64,000 nucleotides of DNA, from the NCBI GenBank assembly GCA_910589415.1, contig OU342639.1, forward strand, positions 28,900,268-28,964,267. The letters are read 5' to 3'. Numbering within the stretch: position 1 is the first letter of the stretch; each line of letters starts with the position of its first letter. The notes under the pieces are model-generated. The model ran no database searches. It saw only the letters and a list, made by a program, of their open reading frames with translations, and was not told where the DNA came from. The DNA is from Malachius bipustulatus. Taxonomy: Eukaryota > Arthropoda > Insecta > Coleoptera > Melyridae. The translations under genes and the position numbers were made by a program. Shown here piece by piece: positions 37,561 through 49,200 of the stretch.

Positions 37561-38787
37561 CCCATATGACTATTTAAGGTTGAAATATAGATTTTAGTAG
37601 GTACAAAAAGGTATTTTTTTAATCGGTGAAATGTTATTTCCTGTGACTAAAGATTTATTTTTAATTAATAAAGTGTCTTTATTATCAGTTATTGGAAGTC
37701 ACTTTTTTACGGTTACAAAAGTGATGCCTTTTACCTGCTAAAAAGCAAGTTTTTAGCAGCTGAAACTTATTTTCAAAAGAGCGAACTTTTTAGTAGCATC
37801 AAAGTGGTTTGGCTGTCCCCTATGTAAATAGAGTTCGTGGTTTCTTTTAAGGGCTAATAGATTTTTAGCTACGCAGTACATAAAAATTTATCTCAGTGAA
37901 TGTTTCTTTGATTTTTCCAGTGCAAAATTGACTCCGCAAGCTCTCTAAAAAATGGCACGAAAAAAGTTCGTTGTTCGTTGAAAAAACTTCAACGATTAGA
38001 AACACATTTGATATCAGTTTTCTTTACTCCCAAAAATTTTCTAGAGACAGACCAAGTCGTTGAATGCATGGAAATCCACGATCTCATCGGTGAAGTTGAA
38101 TTTACGTATTAGGGGAGAAGGTGTGCAAATAAAACTCTAAAATGAGTTCTTATTAAATTTATAAATTTAGAAAAAAAGAAAATGAGTTGTCTTTACGTCT
38201 GGAAATTTTTTGGAGACCGATGAAGTCATTCGATATGAAATCGATGCCACCAGAGTATTTTGGGTCAGCTGTTGAGAGGAAAATTGCAAAGAAAACTCTG
38301 AGAAGTATTCGCAATTATTGAGAATAATATTTTCAACAACTTCACCAAGTTTCAGATTTTTTTTTCAGGCTATTTTTAACATTGCTTTTTATTTATTTTT
38401 CCTAATCAAGTTGTTCGAAGCTTTTTTTATTTACATTTTTTTTTAACATTTGTTAAAGCCTATATACTAATCGCGGTAGCGTTCTTAGAGAGCATTTTCG
38501 AGTAAGTACCTATACCTACATGTTTATATGAATTTTATTTGCTCAACATCAAATTGTCTATGCATGGTCTACATAAATGGCGGTTTAACGTTCCTTCATT
38601 CTGTATATACGCAGTGTGGAACGCACTTATGGAATAAAATTCATTATTCAGAGAAAAAACTTAAAAAAAAAGCTCACACAGCACACAGATCAACTTCAAA
38701 TTTTTATTTGGCATTTTTAAGTCTAAATTTGAATTTTTACCCCCCCCCCCCCAATTGTGGTGATTTTTTTTTTAATAGGATACCTGT

Positions 38788-39983
38788 ATACAGGGTGTCC
38801 CAATATTCCATGGACATGGAGCAACCACAGATTACTGAGGTAAAAAAAAGTCGCTCGGACCAAACTTATCTCTATACCAAAATGCTTCGTTTGTCCGTTA
38901 GAGGGCTTCAAAGTCTTTTGAAATTTTTAGTTTTTTTGAAATAGCTCAAAGTCGGCTGATTCTAATTCGATGAAATTTGGTAGGTGAATTTCTTATTAAA
39001 AGTACTAACTTCTGATGTACATGATAATTTGACGGAAACCCGGGAAGGGGTGAAACTACCCCTACCCTCCATTAAAATCGATCGTAATTTTTGATAGGGT
39101 AGCAGGAACGCTGTTCATGTTTTTTTGTTTGAAAGATACATCGTTTTAGCCCATTTTTGGTCTCCTACAAAAATCTGTATCTCTCCGAGGTGCTATGTGA
39201 TAAAATAAATTAGACGATGACACCTTACCAAAATTTTATGTCATTATTTTAATTTGAAATCAAATTTTCAATTGTGAGGTGATTATTTGATCTAATCTCA
39301 TAAAAGATGTTTAGTATGGTTCGTTTTTTTTTTCAGATGTTTGCAAACAGTTTTTTTCAAACGCAGTAAACAGTTTGCAAAACGACGAGGTTCCAAGAAA
39401 AGTTAAAATATTTTTTTTTGCGCAGGATGGAACTTTCTAGGGTCCAAACCGGCGCCCACATCGAGCATCTTTTATGAGATTAGATAAAATAATCACCTGA
39501 CAATTGAAAATTTGATTTCAAATTAAAAGAATGAAATAAAACTTTAGTTATCATCGACTAATTTATTTTATCACATAGCACCTCGGAAAGATACAGATTT
39601 TTGTAGGAAACCAAAAATGGGCTAAAACGATGTATCTTTCAAACAAAAAAACATGAACAGCGTTCCTGCTACCCTATCAAAAATTACGATCGATTTTAAT
39701 GGAGGGTAGGGGTAGTTTCACCCCTTCCCGGGTTTCCGTCAAATTATCATGTACATCAGAAGTTAGTACTTTTAATAAGAAATTCACCTACCAAATTTCA
39801 TCGAATTGGAATCAGCCGACTTTGAGCTATTTCAAAAAAACTAAAATTTTCAAAAGACTTTGAAGCCCTCTAACGGACAAACGAAGCACTTTGGTATAGA
39901 GATAAGTTTGGTCCGAGCGACTTTTTTTTACCTCAGCAATCTGTGATTGCTCCATGTCCATGGAATATTGGGACACCCTGTAT
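38788..39983. repeat. Palindromic fold-back element C, ~520-bp arms
   Basis: TACAGGGTGTCCCAATATTC at 38789 is mirrored by the block ending at 39982. Arms 38788-39309 and 39466-39983 match nearly base for base (ATGTACATGATAATTTG region, GGAGGGTAGGGGTAGTTTC, CTCATAAAAGATG), with a 156-base loop holding GTTTGCAAACAG. The termini are flanked by TA. Related by its ends, but not by its arms, to element A. Confidence 0.92.
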
Positions 39984-40129
39984 TTTTGTATTTTCATACT
40001 TCCTGAGAAAATTGCTACATCTGCAGTTTAAATTGAGTAGTTTATTAGTGGGAATTTTTTGAAATCCTTGTTCATGCGCAGTTCTCTGCAAATATTTTAT
40101 CTTGAAATTTTTTGACCGACACACGGTTT

Positions 40130-41030
40130 TCGCTTCAAAAATAACTTTTTTTGCATTTAATTAAGTATAGAAAAAATTTAAATTTAAAAAACATATGTAC
40201 CCATAGGCTATAGGTACCTAAACCCATACCTACCTTTTAACATGTCAATAATTTCCGGATTGACATAATCATAATATAATTCTGCAGTGTGCCTAATAAA
40301 TAAATTATTGTAATCTAGTAGACTAGACAGTAGACAGGATGTACAATAATTTGAAATCCAAAGTGTGTACTTGAATCCATAAAATAAATACGTCGTAGGT
40401 AGGTACCTACCTATGTATAGTGTATAGGTATATAATATTATTAACGCTTTGCTTCGTAATACATATTATTATCTTACTGCATAGTCGTAGTTCACATCAT
40501 CACATATCACACAAAGGTCATGAAAGGATGGCCGGCTAAGGTTGAAGTTCCACCGGAGGAATTATGAATAATACCTATGAGGTCCAAGAAAATAAACGTC
40601 CGAGACCATATGTAAATTAGGAGGGCTTTAGTTTTTATGAAAGACCTATTAAATATCCACCCCAATATATTGTTTAAGATGTGAAGCTACGAGGGTCAAC
40701 GTACTTTGATTGAAGGGACTTCGAGGATAGAGAAGAAGAAAAACTCTTCTAGAGAAGAAAGAAAAAGAGAAGATCATTTAAATGACCGTCTGAACCGAAA
40801 ACGTCCCCTTACCCTGCGGCCCATAGAACCATTGAAAATAAAACAAAAAAAAACTTATTAAACAAAATTCATGCTTGTATGGTTGGTTATGAACTTATGA
40901 GTAATACCTACAACCTACAACAATATAGGTAGGTTTTCCTACCTACCTGTAATACGAGGATAAGAAATTAACAGATGTTGATGTCGGGCATTGTCGGGTT
41001 CTCTCAAGGTTAATAAATTACACAGGTTGC
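40130..41030. other. Intergenic spacer before the zinc-finger gene
   Basis: No gene seen. It contains palindromic GGTAGGTACCTACC words (about 40398, also seen at 31370 and 57385) and a segment at about 40510-40850 that ends in AATAAAACAAAAAAAAAC, which may be the polyadenylated tail of a retrocopy. Confidence 0.4.
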
Positions 41031-41510
41031 CTGGTAACTTTCGACCAATCAGCTTGCGGCGGCAAATACGTCATACGGATGATCCGTTTAAATCAATCGA
41101 TATTGAAAAAAAATCAAAATCGATACCTCCACCTGTCAACGAGTTATCAGACAACCTCTCTACTATTATAAGTACTATACCAACCTTGGTGTTTGCCTAA
41201 ACTATTGATATGAATGTCTATTTATTCCATTTCCCATTTTCTTGGAACTTTGCTTGAAGAGCACTTATTGCTTTCATATTCATATTAATTAGGAAGGTAG
41301 GTATTTAGCCAGAAAGCTGCATAAACAATTTGCAGATCTGTTTATTAAGAGATGTCACCATACCAGGAATACTCTCTTAAAATTCATTTCAAGGAACAAA
41401 AATATGTTAATAATATTACGGAGGACCATTACGTTCAAAACCGGGTTGATTTAAACGGATCGTCCGTGTGACGTATTTGCCGCCGCAAGCTGATTGGTCG
41501 AAAGTTACAG
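41031..41510. repeat. 480-bp element with ~66-bp terminal inverted repeats
   Basis: CTGGTAACTTTCGACCAATC at 41031 continues through GCTTGCGGCGGCAAATACGT to GTTTAAATC (about 41097). The same sequence in complement ends at 41510. There are only a few mismatches, notably TCATACGGATGATCC versus TCACACGGACGATCC. The interior has no gene. MITE-like. Confidence 0.88.
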
Positions 41511-41568
41511 GTTACACTATCCAAAAAGATTAATTATAGAGAGGTGTTAATCTCTGTAGTGAAAAATT

Positions 41569-42194
41569 GGCAACTAAATAGCGCCCTCCTCCAACCTGGC
41601 AAGAACTAATAATCTTAGCCGGCACACAAAACCATACACACTGTTAGCCAGTACACAATCGATCGAATATTTAACCTTGACAAAAATGTCAATTGAAAAT
41701 TATTTGTTTCATAAAGTCAATAAATTTTTTTTAAAACATTTTATTCAATAATAACTGGAATATCTTTCACATTCTAAGTAGGTAATCATAAAGTTTAGTT
41801 ATTTGCATTTGCAATTACATTTACAATTTAACAACTTATTTTATTTATCTGTTAGGTGCTTTTCGACTCCATTGATCAGATCTGAATGTTATGAACTGCA
41901 TCCTGCTCTTCTCACGATTGATTTACATTATTCTTCACTATTCCTTCTTCAGCTCTACAACCGTTCTTTTTCTGCTGGACTTTTGATTCAATAAAAATCT
42001 GAATTAAATTATAATTTCTTGTTTTTGACACGTAACATTTCACATTTCAGTTACGATTGATTTTAGCTTTTTATTGTTTCGTATTATTGTTATTTTATTT
42101 ATAATAATTTATCCATGGTAACCATGAATGCCAGGGCACAGGGGCAGTTGTAGTTAGTTCCTGCCAGGTTGGAGGAGGGCGCTGTACTGTTGCC
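41569..42194. repeat. 626-bp element with ~45-bp terminal inverted repeats
   Basis: GGCAACTAAATAGCGCCCTC at 41569 runs on to CTCCAACCTGGCAAGAACTA and is mirrored by the block ending in GTTGCC at 42194. The right end lies 270 bases before the zinc-finger ATG, so the element may overlap that gene's promoter or 5' leader. Non-coding interior. Confidence 0.88.
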
Positions 42195-42463
42195 ACTTTA
42201 TCCATTCACAATAATCCCTCTCTTAGTTCATACTCCTTGGCGCTACCGCTACCAAATACGAGCTACTACCACTACTTCGCTTTATTCGCTATATCCACTA
42301 TTCCATTGCGCCATTTGGCTAATCGCCCGCCATTTAGTGTTAGTTTTAGTTGTTACTTTGTTAGTTACCACTTACAAGTAACGTGAACGTTAACACTTCA
42401 ACACTTCTGTACTGTATGATTACCTTTTGATTAGGTATTATAGTTTGTAAATAAATTAACAAC

Positions 42464-43504
42464 ATGAGTGCAGAAGAAGTAAACTGGTGCCCTCCGCGAC
42501 TCCAAGACAAAAATTACGGAACTGAAACAGGAGCAGATGGTAATAATACCTTTGATTCCCTCTTACCATCAGAGATACATTGCTATGAGGAAACTTCTTC
42601 ACCTGTCCCCATCAAAAGGGAACCAGAAGACGAAGACTCAAAAGAGGACCTTCAGCTTCAAGGGGAAAATATTTTGAAAGAAGAAATCGATATCGAAGAG
42701 CACAAGCCTGGATGGGAGCAGCTTATCAGAGGGACAAATGGGGCTGGACCGTTTGCTTCTGGGAGTAAAAGTGAAGAACAATACATAAAGGATAATTGTG
42801 CGCATTGTCCGTATAAGACCAATAAAAGACAATATATCATCGATCATTATAACTGTGTACACAAACAATGTCCCAAAGTGTATGGATGTGAAGAGTGTTC
42901 TTATGAAACAAAAATTAAACAGAATTTAATCCGACACCATGAAATTATAATACATTCAGAAGATGCTACAGTGTATAAATGTGCGGAATGTTCGTCTGAA
43001 ACAAGATATAAAAATAATTTGACCCGACATTATAAAATCAAACATTCGAAAGGAGCAAAAGTGTACAAGTGTGAGGAATGTTCTTATGAAACGAGAAATA
43101 AAAGCAATTTCACCCAACATTATAAAATCAAACATTCTCAGGATGCTGCAGTGTACAGATGTGACAAATGTTCTTACGAAACAAGATATACAAATAATTT
43201 GACCCGACATTATAAAATCAAACATTCCAAAGAAGCGGAAGTGTATAAATGTGAGGAATGTTCGTATGAAACGAGATATAGAAGCAATTTCACCCAACAT
43301 TATAAAATCAAACATTCCAAAGAAGCGGAAGTGTATAAATGTGCGGAATGTTCGTATGAAACGAGAGATAGAAGCAATTTCATCCGACATTATAAAATCA
43401 AACATTCCAAACAAGCAAAAGTGTATAAGTGTGATCAATGTTCGTATGAAACGAGAGATAGAAGCAATTTCACCCGACATTATAAAATCAAACATTCCAA
43501 ATAA
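42464..43504 (+). CDS. Eight-finger C2H2 zinc-finger protein
   Basis: Single-exon frame of 346 residues from an ATG in good context (caacATGAG). The N-terminal 100 residues are acidic and probably disordered, with a sumoylation-like VPIKREPEDED segment. From about residue 110 to the end come eight fingers spaced 30 residues apart, mostly C-x2-C-x12-H-x4-H (CEECSYETRYRSNF then HYKIKH); finger 2 has x5 between the histidines. The first is the most diverged (CAHCPYKTN), while fingers 4-8 are nearly identical at DNA level, as 90-bp tandem units. Presumably a nuclear DNA- or RNA-binding protein; target unknown. The stop TAA replaces the GAA/CAA of the linker (KEAEV, KQAKV), and the next finger continues in frame after it before decaying. 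Not assignable to a named orthologue. Confidence 0.85.
   Translation: MSAEEVNWCPPRLQDKNYGTETGADGNNTFDSLLPSEIHCYEETSSPVPIKREPEDEDSKEDLQLQGENILKEEIDIEEHKPGWEQLIRGTNGAGPFASGSKSEEQYIKDNCAHCPYKTNKRQYIIDHYNCVHKQCPKVYGCEECSYETKIKQNLIRHHEIIIHSEDATVYKCAECSSETRYKNNLTRHYKIKHSKGAKVYKCEECSYETRNKSNFTQHYKIKHSQDAAVYRCDKCSYETRYTNNLTRHYKIKHSKEAEVYKCEECSYETRYRSNFTQHYKIKHSKEAEVYKCAECSYETRDRSNFIRHYKIKHSKQAKVYKCDQCSYETRDRSNFTRHYKIKHSK
42870..43504 (+). repeat. 90-bp tandem repeats encoding zinc fingers
   Basis: Seven 90-bp units, each including AAACATTCCAAA-like and GTGTATAAATGTG-like words. The last five are the most alike. The repetition creates long open frames in the other phases and on the minus strand. Confidence 0.9.
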
Positions 43505-43562
43505 GCAGAAGTGTATAAATGTGAGCAATGTTCTTATAAAATGAGTTGTATAAGTTTTCCTT
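43505..43562 (+). pseudogene. Remnant of a ninth zinc finger after the stop
   Basis: In the same frame directly after the TAA, the text continues AEVYKCEQCSYKM, a clear start of another finger unit, before losing the pattern. This shows that the array was longer and was truncated by a nonsense change and then decay. Confidence 0.8.
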
Positions 43563-43901
43563 TTTTTAGTTTTATTTTTTTCATTTAGTTTTATAAAATT
43601 ATAATTTCATTTATTATAATTCATCACATAATAATTAATATTAATTCGTTATAATATCGAATTTGTTCGTGTTTCCACTCAAGTTTCGTTATATCCCTGT
43701 TCTTCCACACTCGTTCTCAATGTTCTCAAACAAGTAATTCACGGTAACTTCCTCGATAATTCCTCCATACTACCTCGTACTTCCTACTTCCTCCTACATC
43801 TTCCGTACTTCTTTAATACTTCCTTCTCTGTGTACACCTACTTCCTCAGTGGTTTACCCCTCGCTTTTCGTCTTCTATTGATTCACTTTTGATAATAGTT
43901 T

Positions 43902-44291
43902 GGTAATTATGGAGATGAGCGGCATGGATATAGGGCGAAATGGCTTATACTATCGGATAGCTTGTGTCTCTAGGAGTATCAAGGTACCATTGAATTTTTG
44001 CGTCGGCAAGTAATAGTCGAGAAATAAGGCCTTAAAGTGTCATTACGTGTGTTTGTACATATACGCTCGAACGGGAAGCACGCACTCATAGTCGTGTGTC
44101 CGACGGAGTGCGAGCTTCCTGTTCGAGCGTATATGTACAAACACACGTAATGACACTTTAAGGCCTTATTTCTCGACTATTACTTGCCGACGCAAAAATT
44201 CAATGGTACCTTGATACTCCTAGAGACACAAGCTATCCGATAGTATAAGCCAAATCGCCCTATACCAATGCCGCTCATCTCCATAATGACC
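43902..44291. mobile_element. 390-bp near-perfect hairpin element with an 8-bp target duplication
   Basis: The arms (43902-44087 and 44106-44291) pair with only a few mismatches around an 18-base loop. The ends are GGTAATTATGGAGATGAGCG and, in complement, GGTCATTATGGAGATGAGCG. The octamer AATAGTTT occurs on both sides (43894-43901 and 44292-44299). An 8-bp duplication is typical of hAT-like elements; class assignment is inference. The minus-strand open frame at 44180-44362 is incidental. Confidence 0.88.
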
Positions 44292-44299
44292 AATAGTTT

Positions 44300-46087
44300 T
44301 TTTTGGTTATCCCCACGTACTGCCTTTACACTCATGGTGATGATTATTACTCCTATAAGCAAAGAATTAAATAAATAAATAAAATAACATACGCAGAACG
44401 TATTACGTTTTTAGATCGTTATTTTTCACGTACGTGAAATAAGATAGGGGATTTCAAGAAACATCTCACCCGAGTCACTTGGTATAATGGAATTTATCTG
44501 GAATCGGGACTATTATTAGGAAACGACAAAACAAAAAATTCATGAATTCTTCATCAGCTTCCCGATTAAAAACTCCAAAGTGATAAATTTTTTCCAACCC
44601 TGTTTGAGGTTGACCAGGGGCACCAAAAGTTATTTAATTAAAGATAAAGGCATCACATGCGTTATTTAAATCGTAATCGTATCGTCAAATAAATAAACAT
44701 TAGGTAGGATTAGGTATAGGTTAGTTTGTTTTTCTTCTTTTGGGTTTTTTCGTTTTTGGGTTCGTTATTGTTTTATTTGGCCAATAGTTCTTCTGATTTC
44801 CGAGTTTCATTGAGCATGAGCAGTAAAATTTGTAAGCTCCAAGGCTCCAATTAAAAACTGTGGGAGTTCGGAATGTTGATCTGTGTTCCCTGTAAAAAGT
44901 GAACTGAATCCGAGTCTGATAAAATACACGCCGTGTGAACGCACGGACAAGTGGAGGACAACTTTTTATGCCGAAAGAAATTATAACCGTATGAAACACT
45001 TCAAATTTAAAATAGGTTTTATTACAGGACTCATTTTTACCTGCTTTCTTTCGACCGTAAATTCGTGATCCGAACGCGTTATAATGTCTATTTCGTGCTA
45101 TTTTAATATAAACAATAATATTATTTAATTATTATTTCGTTTTAATAATTTGACTTCGTCAATTTTTCTATTTATCTTACATCAATAATTATTCTAGTCA
45201 GCTTTACACTTCCCTTTGTTGTTCTCTTGTCACACACGTAAACGAATCTATTGAATCCGGATTCACTGTTCGTGATCGTGATCACCCGCCTGTACCGCCA
45301 CCTATTATAGGGCACGTTTACAATAAAACGCAACAGTTCCACAGTACACACACACACACACGAAGGTGCCCTAACCTAAACGGTTCAGAATGAAATTAAA
45401 ATATTGGTAAAAAAAAAGTTGATAAATTGAAATATTTATGTATTCCTATCAAAGTTTTACCATTATGAAAGTGTACAGTTAATAATAATTTACCACATTA
45501 ATAATAATTAGCACATGTGGATAAAATGGAACAAAAATAAGGCATAATCAATGACATGTTATACAATGTGTATATTCTTTAATTTTATCTATTTTACCTG
45601 TGAAATGTTATTTCAACTTTTATTTCCCTTTGGGTACTATAACCGAAAACTGAACAATTCACCATTTTTGTAGAACTGCTACATTAACTTTAAAAAATAA
45701 AAAAAGGTAAATAAATTTAAAAAACCTAAATGGATGCGCATGATGTATTTGTCACCGACATGATGACTGCCGTGTTGCGTAACTACAGTGGAACGCGCCT
45801 ACCAATCTCACTCTACCCGTCAACATTAATGTATTATGTTAACTGTCAAGTCAAAACTTTACTGAATAAAGACAGATAGAAGTGACAGAAGACATAATCG
45901 ATCAAATAATTGTAAATTAATTTATTAGGCATAAAAAAAGTAAATATAATAAATTTTAGATATTCCATATTTTCACTTTCAAAAATCATTCAAATCATTA
46001 TCATTATACCTAAATTAACAAACCATTACATATTTTGTGGCACGAGTTCGTGTTAAATAAAAAATATTGTTCACGTTGACGTTAGTA
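44300..46087. other. Spacer between zinc-finger gene and R3HCC1L-type gene
   Basis: No gene identified. It contains a short (CA)n run at about 45345-45361. A 92-codon minus-strand frame (44721-44999) begins with ATG but has no recognisable domain. The promoter of the downstream gene presumably lies near 45.9-46.1 kb. Confidence 0.4.
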
Positions 46088-46108
46088 ATGGTGCTACTAA
46101 TTTTATAG
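46088..46108 (+). promoter_or_regulatory. Short upstream ORF before the R3HCC1L start
   Basis: ATG GTG CTA CTA ATT TTA TAG ends six bases before the main ATG (46114) in another phase. If this stretch is in the mature 5' leader, it could lower translation of the main frame. The leader itself is not mapped. Confidence 0.35.
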
Positions 46109-46113
46109 TGATT

Positions 46114-46250
46114 ATGAACGACGAACCCAATGTTGATGAAGTAATCAGTTACTTGTCCACCAGATTCAATAAAATATTTTGCGATCGCGAGTTTGTTGCC
46201 AATGTCCTTCGAGATTTCCAGTTGATTTCAAGCGACAAAAATAAATGCTG
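46114..46250 (+). CDS. R3HCC1L: R3HCC1L exon 1
   Basis: ATG in the context TTATGAACG; donor TG|gtaaga. Encodes the first half of the R3H domain (EVISYLSTRFNKIFCDREFV) and leaves two bases. Confidence 0.85.
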
Positions 46251-49200
46251 GTAAGAGTTTTTCCTCTACCCAAACGACCTCGTCGTCGTCTGTCTTGTTT
46301 TTAGCAATTCACTGTCTGGCTTACTGACTTCAATAGCAGCAAAATTGCAAGCAGTAAGCGGTGCTAGAGCATTATTTACAATATGTATAAGGTTCGATGG
46401 CACGCGGAAACGGAATTACGGCAGTGAAAGTTCTCGATTGTGACTTCACTGTTATGTAAAACTAAAGGTTTTACTTTCATTTACTTTCAGTGTTGTTGTC
46501 TTCCCAGTATTGGAATCCGTCTATCAACGAGCCGTTCGTTATCAAGCAAAGATATTCAATTTGGAGGTGATCAGTGTAGAGTGCAACAAGAAGTTTAGAT
46601 CTGTAGCGGTTTGCCATAAAGACATACTGTAAGTGGGTACTTTGCATTTATTTTGTTTTGCCTTAAAAAATTTTAATGCACCTGCGTTCTGTTTTGCGAT
46701 TTTCATTTATAAAATATAACATACTTTTTTATCCTTCCACTCTGATTATTGTTTGGGAAAATGGAAATGATCCAATTGGCATGTTGTTGCAGCTGCACAA
46801 AATGTAACTATGTATAATAGGACTCAAGATAATTATAGTAAAGCCGTAAAACAGCATGGGGACCTTCAGCTTATTAAGAGCATTATGCCACAATGCAGAG
46901 GAATTCCAGGGTTAATGTACCTACTGTGGAATTTCTTGTAGCCATTAAATTGTATTTAGTCTGCCTAATATAGGTAAGAGAGGGATGTAATCCTGGAAAT
47001 TCCATATTTCTGAATTTTTCAATATAAGCCTCACTTAAAACTATTGTAACCATTCAGTGTTAGGGGTCTTAAAACAGATAAACAGAATGGGAACCTTCAG
47101 CTTATTAAGAGGTAAACAATGCCACAATGCAGAGGAATACCAGGGTTAATTTACTGTGGAATTTCTTGAAGTCATTAAATTGTATTTAGTTTGTCTAATA
47201 TAAGAGAGGGATGTAATTCCTGGAAGTTCCTTATTTCTGAATTTTTCAATATAAGCCTCACTTAAACTATTGCAACCAATATAACCATTCAGTATTCAGT
47301 GTCAGAAGGGTCTTTGATCCAAGTTAACCTACCATGTTCTGTGTGCTTTCGATAGCCATATTTTCTGAAAGTATTGTTTATTCACATACATACAGCAGTG
47401 ATAGTGTCAGTGATAGTAATACTGAAACAGCATAGGTACTTACCTTACTTTTTCTATTATTACTTTTACCACCCGTAAAAATATTTGTTGCAATATGTAT
47501 AAAATAGCGTTTAAAGTTTCCTATTGAAGAGAGAAGAGAAAATAGGCTGCATGCCTGCCCTATTCTTCTGCAAATGCCTTTGCGGACAAATATCATTTAC
47601 GATTTTACTATATCTTGAATCCCACTTACTTATATAAAATCAAGTGGCATCACGGTTGAGAATATTGAATTTGTAACCGGTTATAAAAATGTATCTGGTT
47701 GCGCTCACAAATATTGTGATGGTTTAGTTAATAGTACCAGTACCAGTAGATACCTGGTATCCAACAAAATCTATTTTATGACCAATTTTGATGATATCTT
47801 GAAAAAAAAATTTGCCGATGGTAATATTGCAAAGAAATTGAATAGTGAAAATTATTATGTCTTGTTGTGCAACATTTTGTATTTTCTAATAATATCCTCT
47901 ACATTTATGTCACGTTCTTGTCTAATACGACTTTTCCTGCCTAGGCACTAAATGTAATTTTTCACCAATAATCGGTACTAAATACACTGCTTTAGGCAAT
48001 AAAAACCACCTAGGCAATTATGAATATATCAGGAAAGAAGAATACGTAAAAAAGTGTAAACCTCATCAAATTCAGGCAGTTAACAAATCAGTCAAATCAC
48101 ATCAGGCTGCAAGGGGGCTAAGGACGTGTACAGTAATGTTCTCTAGAATTTCGATGCTATGATGAATTTGTAGCAGTAATTTATTTTATTATATATAATT
48201 ATGTATATTGTTATTATTTCTGAATTTATTTCATGTTTTTTTTTTTAGAAAAAAAGTGGAAAGTAAAGAAGACAACATGTGCGAGGAAGCTCCGAAGACC
48301 TCTGAAATATCTGTGAATACTGCAAGACAAAAGCGACCCGCACGGCAGCTTTATGTACCTCCTGCACAACGTTCATCGCAACATCGCAGAAGAGAAAAGG
48401 TTACTTCTTTGAAATCCAGTGACTTGAAAGTGAAAAGCAACAATGTGGACATTTTAAAATCTAACGATAGTAATACTATTAAGGAGTGCAATAGTGGATT
48501 ACCACAAGAACCCAAAGAGTCTAGTCATGAAAGCTGTTCACCTTCCTTACCAAGTAACGATATTTTGGTAAGTACTTCATTTATAACTGGCATTCATAAA
48601 ATTAACACGTTTATGGTGAAATATTATATTTTTAACAAATGAACAAATTAAAAAGATGACTGACTCACCTGTCAAGCTCCAGCTACAAACAGAAAGCTGA
48701 ATTTTGGCATACGGATTTATTTTACGGTATAGGAGCTCAAGAAGGAAGGATTTTTAAAAGTCATATTCAAAGAGGTAGAAACATTCCCTCAAAAATAAAA
48801 TTATTTTGTTTCTTAAACACTCTTTCCTATTTTCAAAAATGGCTTATGGGTTGAAAAGCTACTGAAAAAAACACACCATGTTACTAAAACTATTGCCAAA
48901 ATCAAGGCTTTCAACTTGCTGGTGCCAATGTTGCCAGTTGTAAATTTTTTTCCATCTCTATTTTTCTATGCGTTTTGAAAATGAATTTAATTGCGTTTAA
49001 TCACCGTTTTAATACATATCCTCTATGAAAATACCAAATTGCATGCAGATATATTCTTCTGTTTCAAATATTCTTCTTTCTGAGTAACTTGTCGATCATG
49101 TTTTCCTCGAGGTTTTTAACACCCTGTAGGTACCTATAACTGCTTTTGAGGTCACAGGTCGTGTGTTCGAAGCCTTTTGGGGTGTAATTGTTTAATACTT

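Noticed and set aside
42956..43528. 190-codon minus-strand frame across the zinc-finger gene
   Set aside because: Periodic antisense product of the 90-bp finger repeats; the plus strand has eight correct C2H2 motifs.
44721..44999. 92-codon minus-strand frame with ATG and a Cys-Ser-Cys motif
   Set aside because: No signal peptide, domain or splice support; composition like its surroundings.
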